A stretch of 64,000 bases of DNA from Mya arenaria (Eukaryota; Mollusca; Bivalvia; Myida; Myidae). The stretch's first letter is position 1. The number at the start of each line of letters is the position of its first letter. A program made the position numbers and the translations under genes. The stretch spans positions 916,768 through 980,767 of the forward strand of contig NC_069133.1 of assembly GCF_026914265.1 (NCBI RefSeq), read 5' to 3'. Below, piece by piece: positions 12,201-23,915 of this stretch. Below the pieces are notes generated by a model. It saw nothing but the letters and a program-made list of their open reading frames with translations, made no database searches and had not been told where the DNA came from.

Positions 12201-15200
12201 TCATGTTGGGCATCCATCAGAACGTTAACATATGCATAACGGTGTATTTCATGTCGAGCATCCATCACAATGTTAACATATGCATTTATGGTGTATTTCA
12301 TGTTGGGCATCCGTCCGACCGTTAAAATATCCATAACGGTGTATTTCATGTCGGGCATCCATCAGAACATTTACATATCCATAACGGTGTATTTCATGTC
12401 GGACATCCATCAGAACGTTAACATACGCATTTATGGTGTATTTCATGTTGGGCATCCGTCCGACCGTTAACATATCCATAACGGTGTATTTCATGTCGGG
12501 CATCCATCAGAACGTTAACATATCCATAACGGTGTATTTCATGTCGGGCATCCATCAGAACGTTAACATATCCATAACGGTGTGTTTCATGTCGGGCATC
12601 CATCAGAACGTTAACATATGATAACGGTGTATTTCATGTCGGGCATCCATCAGAACGTTAACATATGCATTTATGGTGTATTTCATGTTGGGCATCCGTC
12701 AGAACGTTAACATATCCATAACGGTGTATTTCATGTCGGGCATCCATCAGAACGTAAACATATCCATAACGGTGTATTTCATGTCGGGCATCCATCAGAA
12801 CGTTAACATATCCATAACGGTGTATTTTATGTCGGGCATCCATAACATATCCATAACGGTGTGTTTCATGTCGGGCATCCATCAGAACGTTAACATATGA
12901 TAACGGTGTATTTCATGTCGGGCATCCATCCGAACGTTCACTTATGCATAACGGTGTATTTCATGTCGGGCATCCGTCAGAACGTTAACATATGCATTTA
13001 CGGTGTATTTCATGTTGGGCATCCATCCGAACGTTAACTTATGCATAACGGTGTATTTCATGTCGGGCATTCGTCAGAACGTTAACATATGCATAACGGT
13101 GTATTTCATGTAGGGCATCCGTCAGAACGTTAACATATGCATAACGGTGTATTTCATGTCGGACCTATGTTAGAACGTTAACATTTGCATAACGGTGTAT
13201 TTCATGTCGGGCATTCGTGTCAGAACATTAACATACGATAACGGTGTATTTCACGTCGGACATCTGTAAGAACGTTAACATATGAATAACGGTGTATTTC
13301 ATGTCGGACATCCGTCAGAACGTTAATATATGTATAACGGTTTATTTAATGTCGGGCATCCATCAGAACGTTAACATATGTATATACGGTCTATTTCATG
13401 TCGGGCATCAGTCAAAACGTTAACATATGCATTTACGGTGTATTTCACGTCGGACATCTGTAAGAACGTTAACATATGAATAACGGTGTATTTCATGTCG
13501 GGCATCCATCAGAACGTTAACATATGTATATACGGTCTATTTCATGTCGGATATCCATCAGAACGTTAGCATATGCATATACAGTGTATTTCATGTCGGA
13601 CATCTGTAAGAACGTTAACATATGAATAACGGTGTATTTCATGTCGGACATCCGTCAGAACGTTAACATATGTATAACGGTTTATTTCATGTCGGGCATC
13701 CATCAGAACGTTAACATATGCATAACGGTGTATTTCATGTCGGGCATCCATCACAACGTTAACATATGCATTTATGGTGTATTTCATGTTTGGCATCCGT
13801 CCGACCGTTAAAATATCCATAACGGTGTATTTCATGTCGGGCATCCGTCAGAACGTTAATATAGTATAACGGTTTATTTCATGTCGGGCATCCGTCAAAA
13901 CGTAACATATGATAACGGTGTATTTTATGTCGGGCATCCGTCAGAACGTTATCATATCGGTATATTTCATGTTTTACATCCGCCAGAACGTTATCATATG
14001 CATTTACGGTGTATTTCATGTCGGGCATCCGTCAGAACGTTAACATACGCATAACGGTGTATTTCATGTCGGACAAATTTTAGAACGTTAACATATGCAT
14101 TTACGGCGTATTTCATGTTGGGCATCCATCAGAACGTTAGCATATGCATATACGGTGTATTTCATGTCGGGCATCCATCAGAACGTTAGCATATGCATAT
14201 ACGGTGTATTTCATGTCGGGCATCAGTCAGAACGTTAACATATGCATATACGGTGTATTTCATGTCGGGCATCAGTCAGAACGTTAGCATATGCATATAC
14301 GGTGTATTTCACGTCGGACATTTGTTAGAACGTTAACATATGCTGAAGGGTGTATTTCATGTCGGATATCTGTCAGAACGTTAACATATGCATAACGGTT
14401 TATTTCATGTCGAGCATCTGTCAAAACGTAACAGATGATAACGGTGTATTTCATGTCGGGCATCCGTCAGAACGTCATCATATCGGTGTATTTCATGTTT
14501 TACATCCGCCAGAAAGTTATCATATGCATATCGGTGTATTTTTTTATGTCGGGCATCCGTCAGAACGTTAACATATGCATAAAGGTATATTTCATGTCGG
14601 ACATCTGTTAGAACGTTAACATATGCATTTACGGTGTATTTCATGTTGGGTTTCCGTCCGAACGTTAACATATGCATTTACGGTGTATTTCATGTTGGGT
14701 ATCCATCAGAACGTTAACATATGCATATACGGTGTATTTTATGTCGGGCATCCGTCCGAACGTTAACATAAGCATATACGGTTTATTTCATGTCGGGCAT
14801 ACATCCAAACGTTAGTATATGCATATACGGTGTATTTCATATCGGGCATCCATCAGAACGTTCGTATATGCATTCACAGTGTATTTCATGTTGGGCATCC
14901 GTCCGAACGTTAACATATGCATATACGGTGTATTTCATGTCGGGCATCCATCCGAACGTTAGCATATGCATATACGGTGTATTTCATGTCGGCCATCCGT
15001 CCGAACGTTAGCATATGCATATACGGTGTATTTCATGTCGGGCATCCATTAGAACGTTAGTATATGCATATACGGTTTATTTCATGTCGGACATCCATCA
15101 GAACGTTAGTATATGCATATACGGTTTATTTCATGTCGGGCATCCATCAGAACGTTAGTATATGCATATACGGTGTATTTCATGTCGGGCATCCATCCGA

Positions 15201-16254
15201 ACGTTAGCATATGCATATACGGTGTATTTCATGTCGGGCATCCATCCGAACGTAAGCATATGCATATACGGTGTATTTCATGTCGGGCATCCATCTGAAC
15301 GTTAGTATATGCATATACGGTGTATTTCATGTCGGGCATCCATCCGAACGTTAGCATATGCATATACGGTGTATTTCATGTCGGGCATCCATCCGAACGT
15401 TAGCATATGCATATACGGTGTATTTCATGTCAGGCATCCATCCGAACGTTAGCATATACATATACGGTGTATTTCATGTCGGGCATCCATCCGAACGTTA
15501 TCATATGCATATACGGTGTATTTCATGTCAGGCATCCGTCCGAACGTTAGCATATGCATTTACGGTGTATTTCATATCGGGCATCCGTCCGAACGTTAGC
15601 ATATGCATATACGGTGTATTTCATGTCGGGCATCCGTCCGAACGTTAGCATATGCATATACGGTGTATTTCATGTCGGGCATCCATTAGAACGTTAGTAT
15701 ATGCATATACGGTTTATTTCATGTCGGGCATCCATCAGAACGTTAATATATGCATATACGGTGTATTTCATGTCGGGCATCCATCCGAACGTTAGCATAT
15801 GCATATACGGTGTATTTCATGTCGGGCATCCATCAGAACTTTAGCATATGCATATACGGTGTATTTCATGTCGGGCATTCATCAGAACGTTAGCATATGC
15901 ATATACGGTGTATTTCATATCGGGCATTCATCAGAACGTTAGCATATGGATATACGGTGTATTTCATATCGGGCATCCATCAGAACGTTAGCATATGCAT
16001 ATACGGTGTATTTCATATCGGGCATCCATCAGAACGTCAGTATATGCATATACTGTGTATTTCATGTCGGGCATCCGTCAGAACGTTAGCATATACATAT
16101 ACGGCGTATTTCATATAGGGCATCCGTCAGAACGTTAGCATATGCATATACGGCGTATTTCATGTCGGACATCCGTCAGAACGTTAACATATGATAACGG
16201 TGTATTTCATGTTTTACATCCGCCAGAACGTTAGCATATGCATGTACGGTGTAT
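6278..16254. repeat. Large 48/49-bp satellite array (about 200 units)
   Basis: The unit runs AACGTTAACATAT-(G/C)CATAACGGTG-TATTTCATGTCGGGCATCC-(A/G)TC(A/C)(G/C). The form with CATAACGG is 48 bp and the form with CATATACGG or CATTTACGG is 49 bp. The 48-bp type dominates the left two thirds and the 49-bp type the right third (beyond about 14.7 kb). The unit strings together the palindromes AACGTT, GTTAAC, CATATG and ATGCAT. In 48-bp stretches both strands stay open as 16-residue repeats (plus: ITVYFMSGIHQNVNIS; minus: RHEIHRYGYVNVLMDA), giving frames of up to 245 codons. I regard these as chance results of period and composition. The array ends at about 16254, where TGTATT runs into unique sequence. 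Confidence 0.97.
8658..11900. repeat. 1,301-bp higher-order repeat inside the satellite
   Basis: The same succession of variant units recurs at 8658, 9959 and 11260, exactly 1,301 bp apart each time (about 27 basic units). Diagnostic variants move with it: the GTCCGACCG unit, the TGTCTGGCATCC / TGATGTATTTC units, and the GGACCTATGTTAGAACG unit at about 9607 and 10908. The third copy loses register near 11.9 kb. Confidence 0.8.
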
Positions 16255-16567
16255 TATAATGCAGTATAACACCCTGGCCTCGTACTGGTACCAGGACTGT
16301 GCCGAACCCTTGAGTGACAACTGATTAAAATGCCAATAAATTAAAAAGGGGAAACCAAGAATGACTCATACAATTCATATATTGCCAAGGTGTTCACTGC
16401 ATCTAATGACATGAAATATAAAAATCTTATTGACAGTTTGGCTATTTCATCTATTCTGGCTCGCCAGGCTTTCCAAGGCTGCTCAATGCTTCACTGTGTA
16501 TGTCATGCTGACAATATACTTCATCGTGCCGATATTAAAGACTGTACTATATACTGTGTTTTCCACG
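16255..16567. other. Non-satellite spacer
   Basis: Mixed-composition sequence beginning ATAATGCAGTATAACACC. No gene was recognised; overlapping plus-strand frames of about 60 codons at 16390-16612 have no recognisable domain. Confidence 0.45.
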
Positions 16568-16850
16568 CATTCGTGTAATTTAAAGGTATACTTTTCAAAC
16601 ATCTCACTCTGACAGGAACGAACACCACGTTGTCTGATTCCCTGCTTACTGATTTTCCAGCATTCGTGTAATTTAAAAGCATACTTTGCAAAATATCTCG
16701 CTCTGACAGGAACGAACATCACGATGTTTGGTTCTCTGCTTACCGATAGTCAAGCATGCGTGTAATTTAAAGACATACTTTACAAGTATCTCACACTGAC
16801 ATGAACGAGGATCACGTTGTCTGGTTCCCTGCGTACTGATATTCCATACA
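16568..16850. repeat. ~93-bp tandem repeat, three units
   Basis: Units start at CAT(T/G)CGTGTAATTTAAA near 16568, 16661 and 16755, and share a CTGACAGGAACGAACA-like middle and a TCCCTGCTTACTGAT-like end. The spacing is 93-94 bp. Divergence between copies is moderate. Confidence 0.85.
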
Positions 16851-16920
16851 TTACGGATAGTGTTAGGGCAGGGAACTCTAGACTTCGATAGTGTTAGGGT
16901 GAAGAACTCCAGACTAGAAT

Positions 16921-17035
16921 ATCACGCTGCTAGGAGTACCCTTGCTGCCAGAAACCAAATACACGGTGCCAAAAACCAACATCACGCTGTCAGAAACCAA
17001 CATTTCGCTACCAGGAACCAACATTACGCTGCCAT
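16921..17035. repeat. 21-bp minisatellite
   Basis: About five units of AACCAACATCACGCTGCCAG-like sequence, clearest from 16975 to 17035. Preceded at 16860-16920 by two copies of a GTGTTAGGG...GAACTC-AGACT motif. Confidence 0.8.
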
Positions 17036-17040
17036 GCTGC

Positions 17041-17790
17041 CCATTTTACGGACATGAGCATTGAACAGCCAAATAATGCAAATAAAAACAAGTTTTAAGG
17101 GACGCCAGTCTTTTGTTTTGTAAGTTTTGTATCGTGTATGATCACGCCATTTAGTTTTTTTATGCCACATCGTAAACGACAGTTTTTGTTTTAATTACAG
17201 TTGAAAACGATTCATGTTGCACTCATCTATTCATAATGTTCAGTCGATGTGCGAAGGTAGACGGATATTCATAAGCTCATGTTCTGGATGTTACGTGCGG
17301 TGCACTATAATTATGTAAAACATCAAAGGCTCATAACGTGAGAAGCACATTCCGATGTCATTGCATTATCATTTCTATCAGGTTTTATTAAAATTCATCA
17401 AGAAGGTTTGGATATTCAGCGTGGACAGAGTATGTGCACTCTATGTAAATAGTCAAATGGCCACAACAATAACCTGAGCGAACTATGCCAATATTAATGC
17501 ACGACAATGGTTGGTATTTGTCATTCCTGTGAAGTTTCAAAAGCCCACGAGCAGTTTTGGAGGTATTAAGTGTTAACATTTTTTTGACATTCATCAGTTG
17601 GCCAGCACAGATACAAAAATGTCTTCAACCCTCTTTTTGGGAAGACATAGTACATAACGGTTACTATCCATTCATTGGAAATCTCGGCAAAATATTTTTT
17701 TCTTCACATATGTCAATGTTTTTAGAATCTGTTTATAACGTGAAAGATTAAAGATTCAAATATTGATGGGTTGGCGCCGCGAGAATCCCT
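17041..17790. other. No recognisable gene
   Basis: AT-rich sequence with short frames on both strands (62-68 codons) and no domain, tRNA-like head or tandem repeat that I can identify. Confidence 0.45.
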
Positions 17791-18060
17791 TACCTCTTCT
17801 TTCGAATCCGCTAGTGACATATTTTACATGTAAAGGTCACCATGAACAATGTCCATACCAGGTTTGTAGACTCTACACAAGGTCCTTCAAAAGTAATTAC
17901 TCAAAAAAACAAGCGCTTACAACTTTTCTAGTCACGATCACCATGACCTTGATCTTTGACCCATAAATCGATAGGGTCATCTACTTACCATACCCAATAT
18001 TATTACCAAGTTTGATGACCACACAAAGACGTTCAAACGTTATTGAATTATAGTCAATTT
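17791..18060 (+). repeat. Degenerate dispersed repeat (CACCATGACCTTGATCTTTGACC type)
   Basis: The GACCTTGATCTTTGACCCAT ... AGGGTCATCTACTTACCAT ... CCAAGTTTGATGACCACAC sequence matches my recollection of a very abundant dispersed repeat in molluscan genomes, here diverged. This rests on memory of the pattern rather than a search. Confidence 0.45.
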
Positions 18061-18290
18061 TTTGCTTAAAATTCTGGTAATTTTAGTGGCAGATAAAACA
18101 CAACAACATACACCCTACTTATTTTATGGAAAAAAACATTGAATTACAAAAAAAGAACGAAAATATCTTCCCTCTATAAAGTATAGTAAAATAGCACACT
18201 TCCAACTATTTAATGTAATGGTTACTTGTTAAAAAGGTTAAAGGTATCTTGAAAAAGAAACTTCCACTTTTGTTAGCACTTTTCCACTCT

Positions 18291-18600
18291 AAAGCTGCAC
18301 TCTCACATATTGAATGTTTTGACAACTTTTTTTTATTTTTTGTCTTGGAACGAGCCATTTTGTGCGAAAACCAGTCATATAACAAAAAATTAGATCGCAA
18401 TTTTTTATATTTAAGTTCAAAAATTGATGTTTTATGCATTTTTCTTACACCGTTAAGCCATAAAACATTTATTTCGAACGGAAATATGAAAATCTTTTTC
18501 AGCACTCTTATATCATTACTTTGTAGATATATACGCAAAAAATTGCTCTTTCCAAGATAAAAAATAAAAAAAGTTGGTATATCTGTGAGAGAGCAGCTTT
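18291..18600. mobile_element. Foldback (long inverted repeat) MITE, ~310 bp
   Basis: The left end AAAGCTGCACTCTCACA (18291-18307) is matched by TGTGAGAGAGCAGCTTT (18584-18600), its reverse complement with one mismatch. The match continues inward almost to the centre: ACAACTTTTTTTTATTTTTT, TCTTGGAA, ATTTTTCATATTT-like, TTCGAA/AAAAT and ATGTTTTATG(C/G) all recur inverted about a midpoint near 18445. The whole element is therefore an imperfect hairpin. This explains the overlapping ~100-codon frames on both strands. No transposase, so non-autonomous. Target-site duplication not resolved. Confidence 0.85.
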
Positions 18601-18775
18601 AAAGGGACTATACACCAGATTGGCGCAAAAAAAACTTTTCTGTAACGAATCTCAGGACAATTTTTTAATTTAATGTTTTACTCTTTGATATCAAAATGGT
18701 AAAAAAAAGATCGGGTTCGAACCGGTGTCGCGAAAACTGCAGTCCATGGTTATATCCACTGTGCTACGAAGGCTT
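18601..18775 (-). mobile_element. tRNA-derived SINE, minus strand
   Basis: On the minus strand a pol III A box TAGCACAGTGGATA (18753-18766) is followed by a B box GGTTCGAACC (18714-18723), with a tRNA-Cys-like GGACTGCAGTT between them. An AT-rich body then ends in GTGTATAGTCCCTTT at the left. The last bases abut the foldback element at 18600. It could belong to a V-SINE-like molluscan family (RUDI-like); that assignment is from memory only. Confidence 0.75.
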
Positions 18776-18819
18776 ACAGTAAACGTTTGTTTTATTTAAG
18801 TTTATCAAGGTCTGCCCGC

Positions 18820-19248
18820 GCCCATTGGTTGCATTATGGCTTGACCCCGCCGTGACACCATTACGACTTAAATTGTGTTTAAATGCCATAAGTGACATGA
18901 GTTAGAAGTGACAGCAATTCGCAGTCAAATCCAGACATTGGAAGACTTGAAGGAACAGAGTGAGATACAAGAGATCCGGGTGCGATACCCTAGCTCTTTG
19001 CGAAGAGACTTCTTGGTTCTTTAACGTGCTCGGCGTAAAGCATCGATACACGGGATACAACTTTCCTGGGTTGAACCAGTACTGAGTACACCAAATTTTC
19101 CAAGCACTACCCTTTCTAAATGCCGAGTGCCAGGCAAGGGAGCTACTTGTACCAACTTCTAACGTCTTTCGGTAGGACGCGGCCCGGGATCGAACAAACG
19201 ACCTCCCGCTCCATAGGCGGGGCCTTAACCACTAGGCCACGGAGATGA
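18820..19248 (-). mobile_element. Full-length tRNA-derived SINE, minus strand
   Basis: The minus-strand head has the A box GTGGCCTAGTGGTTAAGG (19223-19240) and the B box TTTGTTCGATCCC (19186-19198). A long conserved body follows, with AAGTAGCTCCCTTGCCTGGC, CCCGTGTATCGATGCTTTAC and GAGCACGTTAAAGAACC, and the tail lies near 18820-18900. A 5'-truncated copy of the same body sits in opposite orientation at 34876-35140, which supports its being a dispersed element. The body resembles conserved-core SINE superfamilies described from many animals (Deu/Meta type); which one I cannot say. Confidence 0.85.
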
Positions 19249-19249
19249 T

Positions 19250-20780
19250 GAACGATTGGAATATTTAATCTATATTCTTTACTTGGTAATATCACGTGAT
19301 AACATCGACTAGCCAATCACGCATAAGGAAGGAATTCATCTAGGTAGACATACTAGTAGTGTTTTTTTTTAATTTAAAAATACGAAAAAACTGCGAAAAA
19401 TAAATTAATTGTAAACTATGTGGTACTTCAGTCAATAAGTTTCAATGCATTGTACACATCGATACTAAGTTTATGTCAGTTTTCGCCTGTTTTCCTTTTT
19501 TTTCGCTATTTCATCATACGGAATGCAGGCCCTTTAAGATGTGCCAATTTGTCTACCCATGTTAAGCCAATGTTGGCTATGTCTATTGGTTTGCCCTGCT
19601 CACTGGCCGCCGCTGCGAACCTGTACTTTGTCCACTGAAGTTGATCAAATACTTTTGAAAATTTAAATGGCATGGTTATATTACATGAGGTATTTTTTGT
19701 AAGATTATGTAATTCTAGATTAAAAACAGTGTATTTGTTTTGCAATCACGAACAAAAGAACACAGAAATTCATTATTTTGCAAGTTTTATGACAAAAAAA
19801 CTCCGGCAGAAAGGTTTCAGTTTCGCTGATGGTACGGCTAGATTTGTCATCTGTTTTGATCATGATAAACGCACCTGGGTGATATTTCAAAAACTGCTCG
19901 CAATACAATTGCTTCGAATAACCTATTGCCTGACAGACGGGCTTCCATATATTTAACATGGTATTCTTTGCTACTAAGATAGTGTTACGTTGTTATCTGA
20001 TCGTAATGGTATCCCCTCAGACAGAAGCGCCATTAAAATTAAAAACAAATGAGTTGAACAAGTTCATTTCCATGTTACTAAACTTTTAAACGAAAGAAAG
20101 GTTTTGGAGTCCAATATTCGCTTATAAAAAGAGGTTTTTATTTATTCGTGTTACCTAAAGCAGTCTGCTTTGTGAACTATGACAGGTGCTTAGGTGAAGT
20201 TCGTATTCTGAAACAAATTACGTTTTGTCATTAAACTGTTAATACATGTCTGTCTGTCTCTCTGACATAGTTGCCCCTTGTTTCATCGTGACATCGGGGT
20301 CTGTTGCCACTTGTTTGATGGCTGGTTTATAATCAACGGATGTGCTCACTTTGTTTAAAAGTTGCACTCGATCAAGTAAATTTGAACAAATTTTAACTTT
20401 ATTTATAAATAAGCCACTTTGTACTTGGGAAAACATTATCGTTTTGAAGCCCGTTGTGCATAAATTATGTGATCTCATGTGAATGCAAAAACATAATCTA
20501 AGTATAATTATAATATTTTAAGCCGAAAATCGATGTTTATGTCGATGAAACTCCACATACAGTTAGATGAAAACTTCTTTCGAGACAATATCCCTTCAAT
20601 ATGAAAATGTATAACCGGAAAGCAAATAAAGGTAATTTGTACACCTTCCAAAACTGAGTACGGTCTTACCTAGTTCAACTGGCAAATAGGTGAAGGCCAG
20701 GTACCGGCGAGCCGAGCCCGTTTCGTTCCTGATTACATTTTAACTATTATACATTGTATGTCGAGCTTATTCTTCAGCGT
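19250..20780. other. No recognisable gene
   Basis: Short frames occur on both strands around 19420-19960 and 20239-20478. A minus-strand stretch at 19506-19640 is GC-richer than its surroundings and could be a decayed exon, but no domain or convincing splice pair is visible. A GC-rich patch at about 20640-20730 is also unassigned. Confidence 0.4.
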
Positions 20781-20789
20781 TAATGCATA

Positions 20790-22915
20790 AAAGAAAACGG
20801 ACGAGTAATTGGCGAGTGGGTACCAGGGTTAATGCATATACGGGCACACGCGGGTAATTGGCGAGTGCGTAAACAAGGGTCAATGTATATACGGGCACAC
20901 GTAGGCAATTGGCGAGTGAGTACCAGGGTCAATGCATATACGGGCACACGCGAGTAATCGGCGAGTGGTTACCAGGGCTAATGCATACACGGGCACACGT
21001 GGGTAATCGACGAGAGGGTACCAGAATTAATGCATAAACGGGCACACGCGGGTATTAGCAAGTGGGTACCAGGGTTAATGCATATACGGGCACACGCGGG
21101 TAAATGGCGTATGGGTAACAGGGTAAATGCATATACTGGCTCACGCGGGTAATTGGCGAATGGGTACCAGGGTTAATGCATAAACGGGCACACGCGCGTA
21201 ATTGGCACGTGCGTATACCAGAGTAAATGCATATACGGATACACGCAGGTAGTTGGCAAGTAGGTACCAGGGTAAATGCATATACGGGCACACCCGGTTG
21301 ATTGACGAGAGGGTATCAGGGTCAATGCATATACGGAAACACGCGGGTAACTGGCGGGTGGGTACCAAGGTTAATGCATATACAGAAACACGCGGGTAAC
21401 TGGCTGGTGGGTACCAAGCTTAATGCATATACTGAAACACGCGGGTAATTGGCGAGTGGGAACCAGGGCTAATGCATTTACAGGCACACGCGGTTAATTG
21501 GCGAGTTGGAACCAGGGTTTATACATATACGAGCACACGCGGTTAATTGGCGAGTGCGTATACGAGGTTCAATGCATATACGGAAACACGCGGGTATTGG
21601 CGAGTGGGTACTAGGGTTAATGCATATACGGACAGACGCGGTAAATTGGCGAGTGGGTACCAGGGTAAATGCATATACGGGCACAAGCGGTAATTTGCGA
21701 GTGAGTATTAGGGTTAATGCATATACGGGCACACGCGGGTAATTGGCGAGTGCATATACCAGGGTAAATGCATATACGGAAATACACTGGTAATTGGCGA
21801 GTGAGTCAGGATTAATGCATATACGGGCACACGCGGGTAATTGGCTTGTGGGCCAGGGTTAATGCATATACGGATACAAGCGAGTAATTGGCGAGTGGGT
21901 ACCAGGGTTAATGCATATACGTATTTATGCGAGTAATTGGAGAGTGAGTACCTGGGTTAATGCATATACCGAAACACGCGAGTAATTGGCGAGTGGGTCA
22001 AGGTATATGCATATACGGAAACACGAGGGTAATTGACGAGTTAGTCAGATTTAATGAATATACAGAAACACGCGTTTAATTGGCGAGTGGGTCATGGTTA
22101 ATGCCTATACGGGCACACGCGGGTAATTGTCGAGTGGGTACCAGGTTATTGCATATACAGATGCACGCGAGTAATTGGCGAGTGGGTACAAGGGTTAATG
22201 CATATACGGATACACGCGGGTAAATGGCGAGTGGGTACCAGGTTTAATGCATATACGGATACACGCGGGTAATTGGAGAGTGGGTCAGGGTTAATGCATA
22301 TACGGGCACACGCGGGTAATTGGCGAGTGGGTCAGGGTTTATGTATATACGGAAACACGCGGGTAATTAGCGAGTTGGTCAGGGTTAATGCAAATACGGA
22401 AACACGCGGGTAATTTGCGAGTGGATCAGGGTTAATGCATATACGGATACATGCGAGGAATGTGCGAGTTGGTACCAGGGTAAATGCATATACGAGCACA
22501 CGCGGATAAATGGCGAGTTGGTACCAGGGTTAATGCATATACGAGCACACGCGGATAAATGGCGAGTGTGTACCAGGTTAAGTGCATATACGGATACACG
22601 CGGGTAAGTTGCGAGTGGGTCAGGGTAAATGCATATATGGAAACACGCAGGTATTTTGCGTCTGGGTCAAGTTTAATGCATATACGGGCACACGCGCGTA
22701 AATGGCAAGTGGGTACCAGGTTTTATGCATATACGGATATACGCGGGTAATTGACGAGTGGGTCAGGGTTAATGCATATACGGAAACACACGGGTAATCG
22801 ACGAGTGGGTACCAGGGTTAATGCATATACGGACACACGCGAGTAAATGGCGAGTTTGTACCAGGGTTAATGCATATACGGATACACGCGGGTAATTTAC
22901 GAGTGGATAACAGGG
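20790..22915. repeat. 49-bp minisatellite (about 43 units)
   Basis: The unit is AGGGTTAATGCATATACGG plus GCACACGCGGGTAATTGG plus CGAGTGGGTACC. Common variants have GGAAACACGCG, GGATACACGCG, or lack the TACC block before AGGGTTAATG. Divergence between units is clearly higher than in the 48/49-bp satellite. The TGCATATACGG core is shared with the 49-bp form of that satellite. Frames of up to 84 codons on both strands are repeat artefacts. Confidence 0.95.
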
Positions 22916-23254
22916 TCCAGTATTTTTACCCGTCCATGTCCTTCTGGCGAAAGTCTAAATGTCTTTGGTAGCACATGTTTCAAACTGGTTCAAATCCTTA
23001 TAATATATAATGAAAATACGATCGCCTCAGTTCTTAAATTGTAAACAGCAGAGAGTTTATAATACATCTAAGTTATCGGCAAAAATACTGTCTCATTGTT
23101 TTAGAACAATACGTTTTTTATGTTACAGTTGTTGTTGTTTTTTTTAAATCTTATTTTTGCAACAACAAAAAAATTAACTTAGGTAAAAAATAACCTATTT
23201 TGCGAAAATAACTTTATCTTCGTATTTTAGTCATACCGTTTTTACCTGATGATA

Positions 23255-23915
23255 AGGTTTTTTATCTATGATGATATGGAGTAATGCAACCTAATTGTGT
23301 GATGGTCTTGAACAACTGCGTGAAGTATAAATTTAATCGAATGAAGTTGAACCATAATTTGTATTTAGGATAATATGGAGTAATGCAACCTTATTGTGTG
23401 ATGGTCCTAAACAATTTTTTAAAATACTAAGTGAATTTAATGAATGGTATTGAAGTAATTAGTGAAAATCCCAACTTGCCCTAAAACTTTAACTGTTCAC
23501 AATGTGCCCTAAAACTTTAACCTTAGTTCCTAAGTCAGTCAGGGGCTATAATTTGGGCTAAAATCTAGGATGATATGGAGTTATTCAACCTAATTGGGTG
23601 ATGGTCTTGAACTAATGCTTGGAGTATGAATTGAATTGAATCAAGGGTATTGAAGTTGTGAATGGAAATCCCAACTTGCCCTAAAACTTTCACCAAACTT
23701 TCTAAGTCGATCAAGGACCATAATTTGTATTTAGGATACTATGGAGTAATGCAACCTAATTGTTCGATGGCCCTGAAAAACTGTTTGTAGTATGAATGTG
23801 ATTGAATGAATGGTATTGAAGTTATAAGTGAAAATCCCAGTTTGCCCTATAACTTTTACCGGACGCCGACACTGGGGCGAGTAGTATAACCCTCCTTATT
23901 CTTCGTATAGTCGAG
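23255..23915. repeat. Dispersed repeat with internal partial tandem units
   Basis: The motif GATATGGAGTAATGCAACCT recurs near 23273, 23372, 23572 and 23739. It is followed in several units by TGATGGTC(T/C)TGAACAA, GAATGGTATTGAAGTTAT, AAAATCCCAACTTGCCCTAA and CAAGGACCATAATTTG-like blocks. The right end is GCCGACACTGGGGCGAGTAG ... TATTCTTCGTATAGTCGAGC. The ~160-bp internal periodicity and fixed end resemble bivalve mobile elements with central tandem repeats; the family is uncertain. Confidence 0.7.

Noticed and set aside
6209-16118. Dozens of 60-245-codon frames on both strands as repeat proteins
   Set aside because: They are direct consequences of a 48/49-bp satellite unit free of stops. There are no promoters, splice signals or non-repeat termini, and equal openness on both strands argues against coding.
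1478-16254. CRISPR array
   Set aside because: Regular spacing was considered, but the whole unit is conserved (there are no unique spacers), no cas genes are present and the DNA is eukaryotic.
18206-18560. Overlapping ~105-codon genes on both strands
   Set aside because: The region is a hairpin-forming foldback element, so each strand mirrors the other. Low-complexity Lys/Phe/Leu composition.
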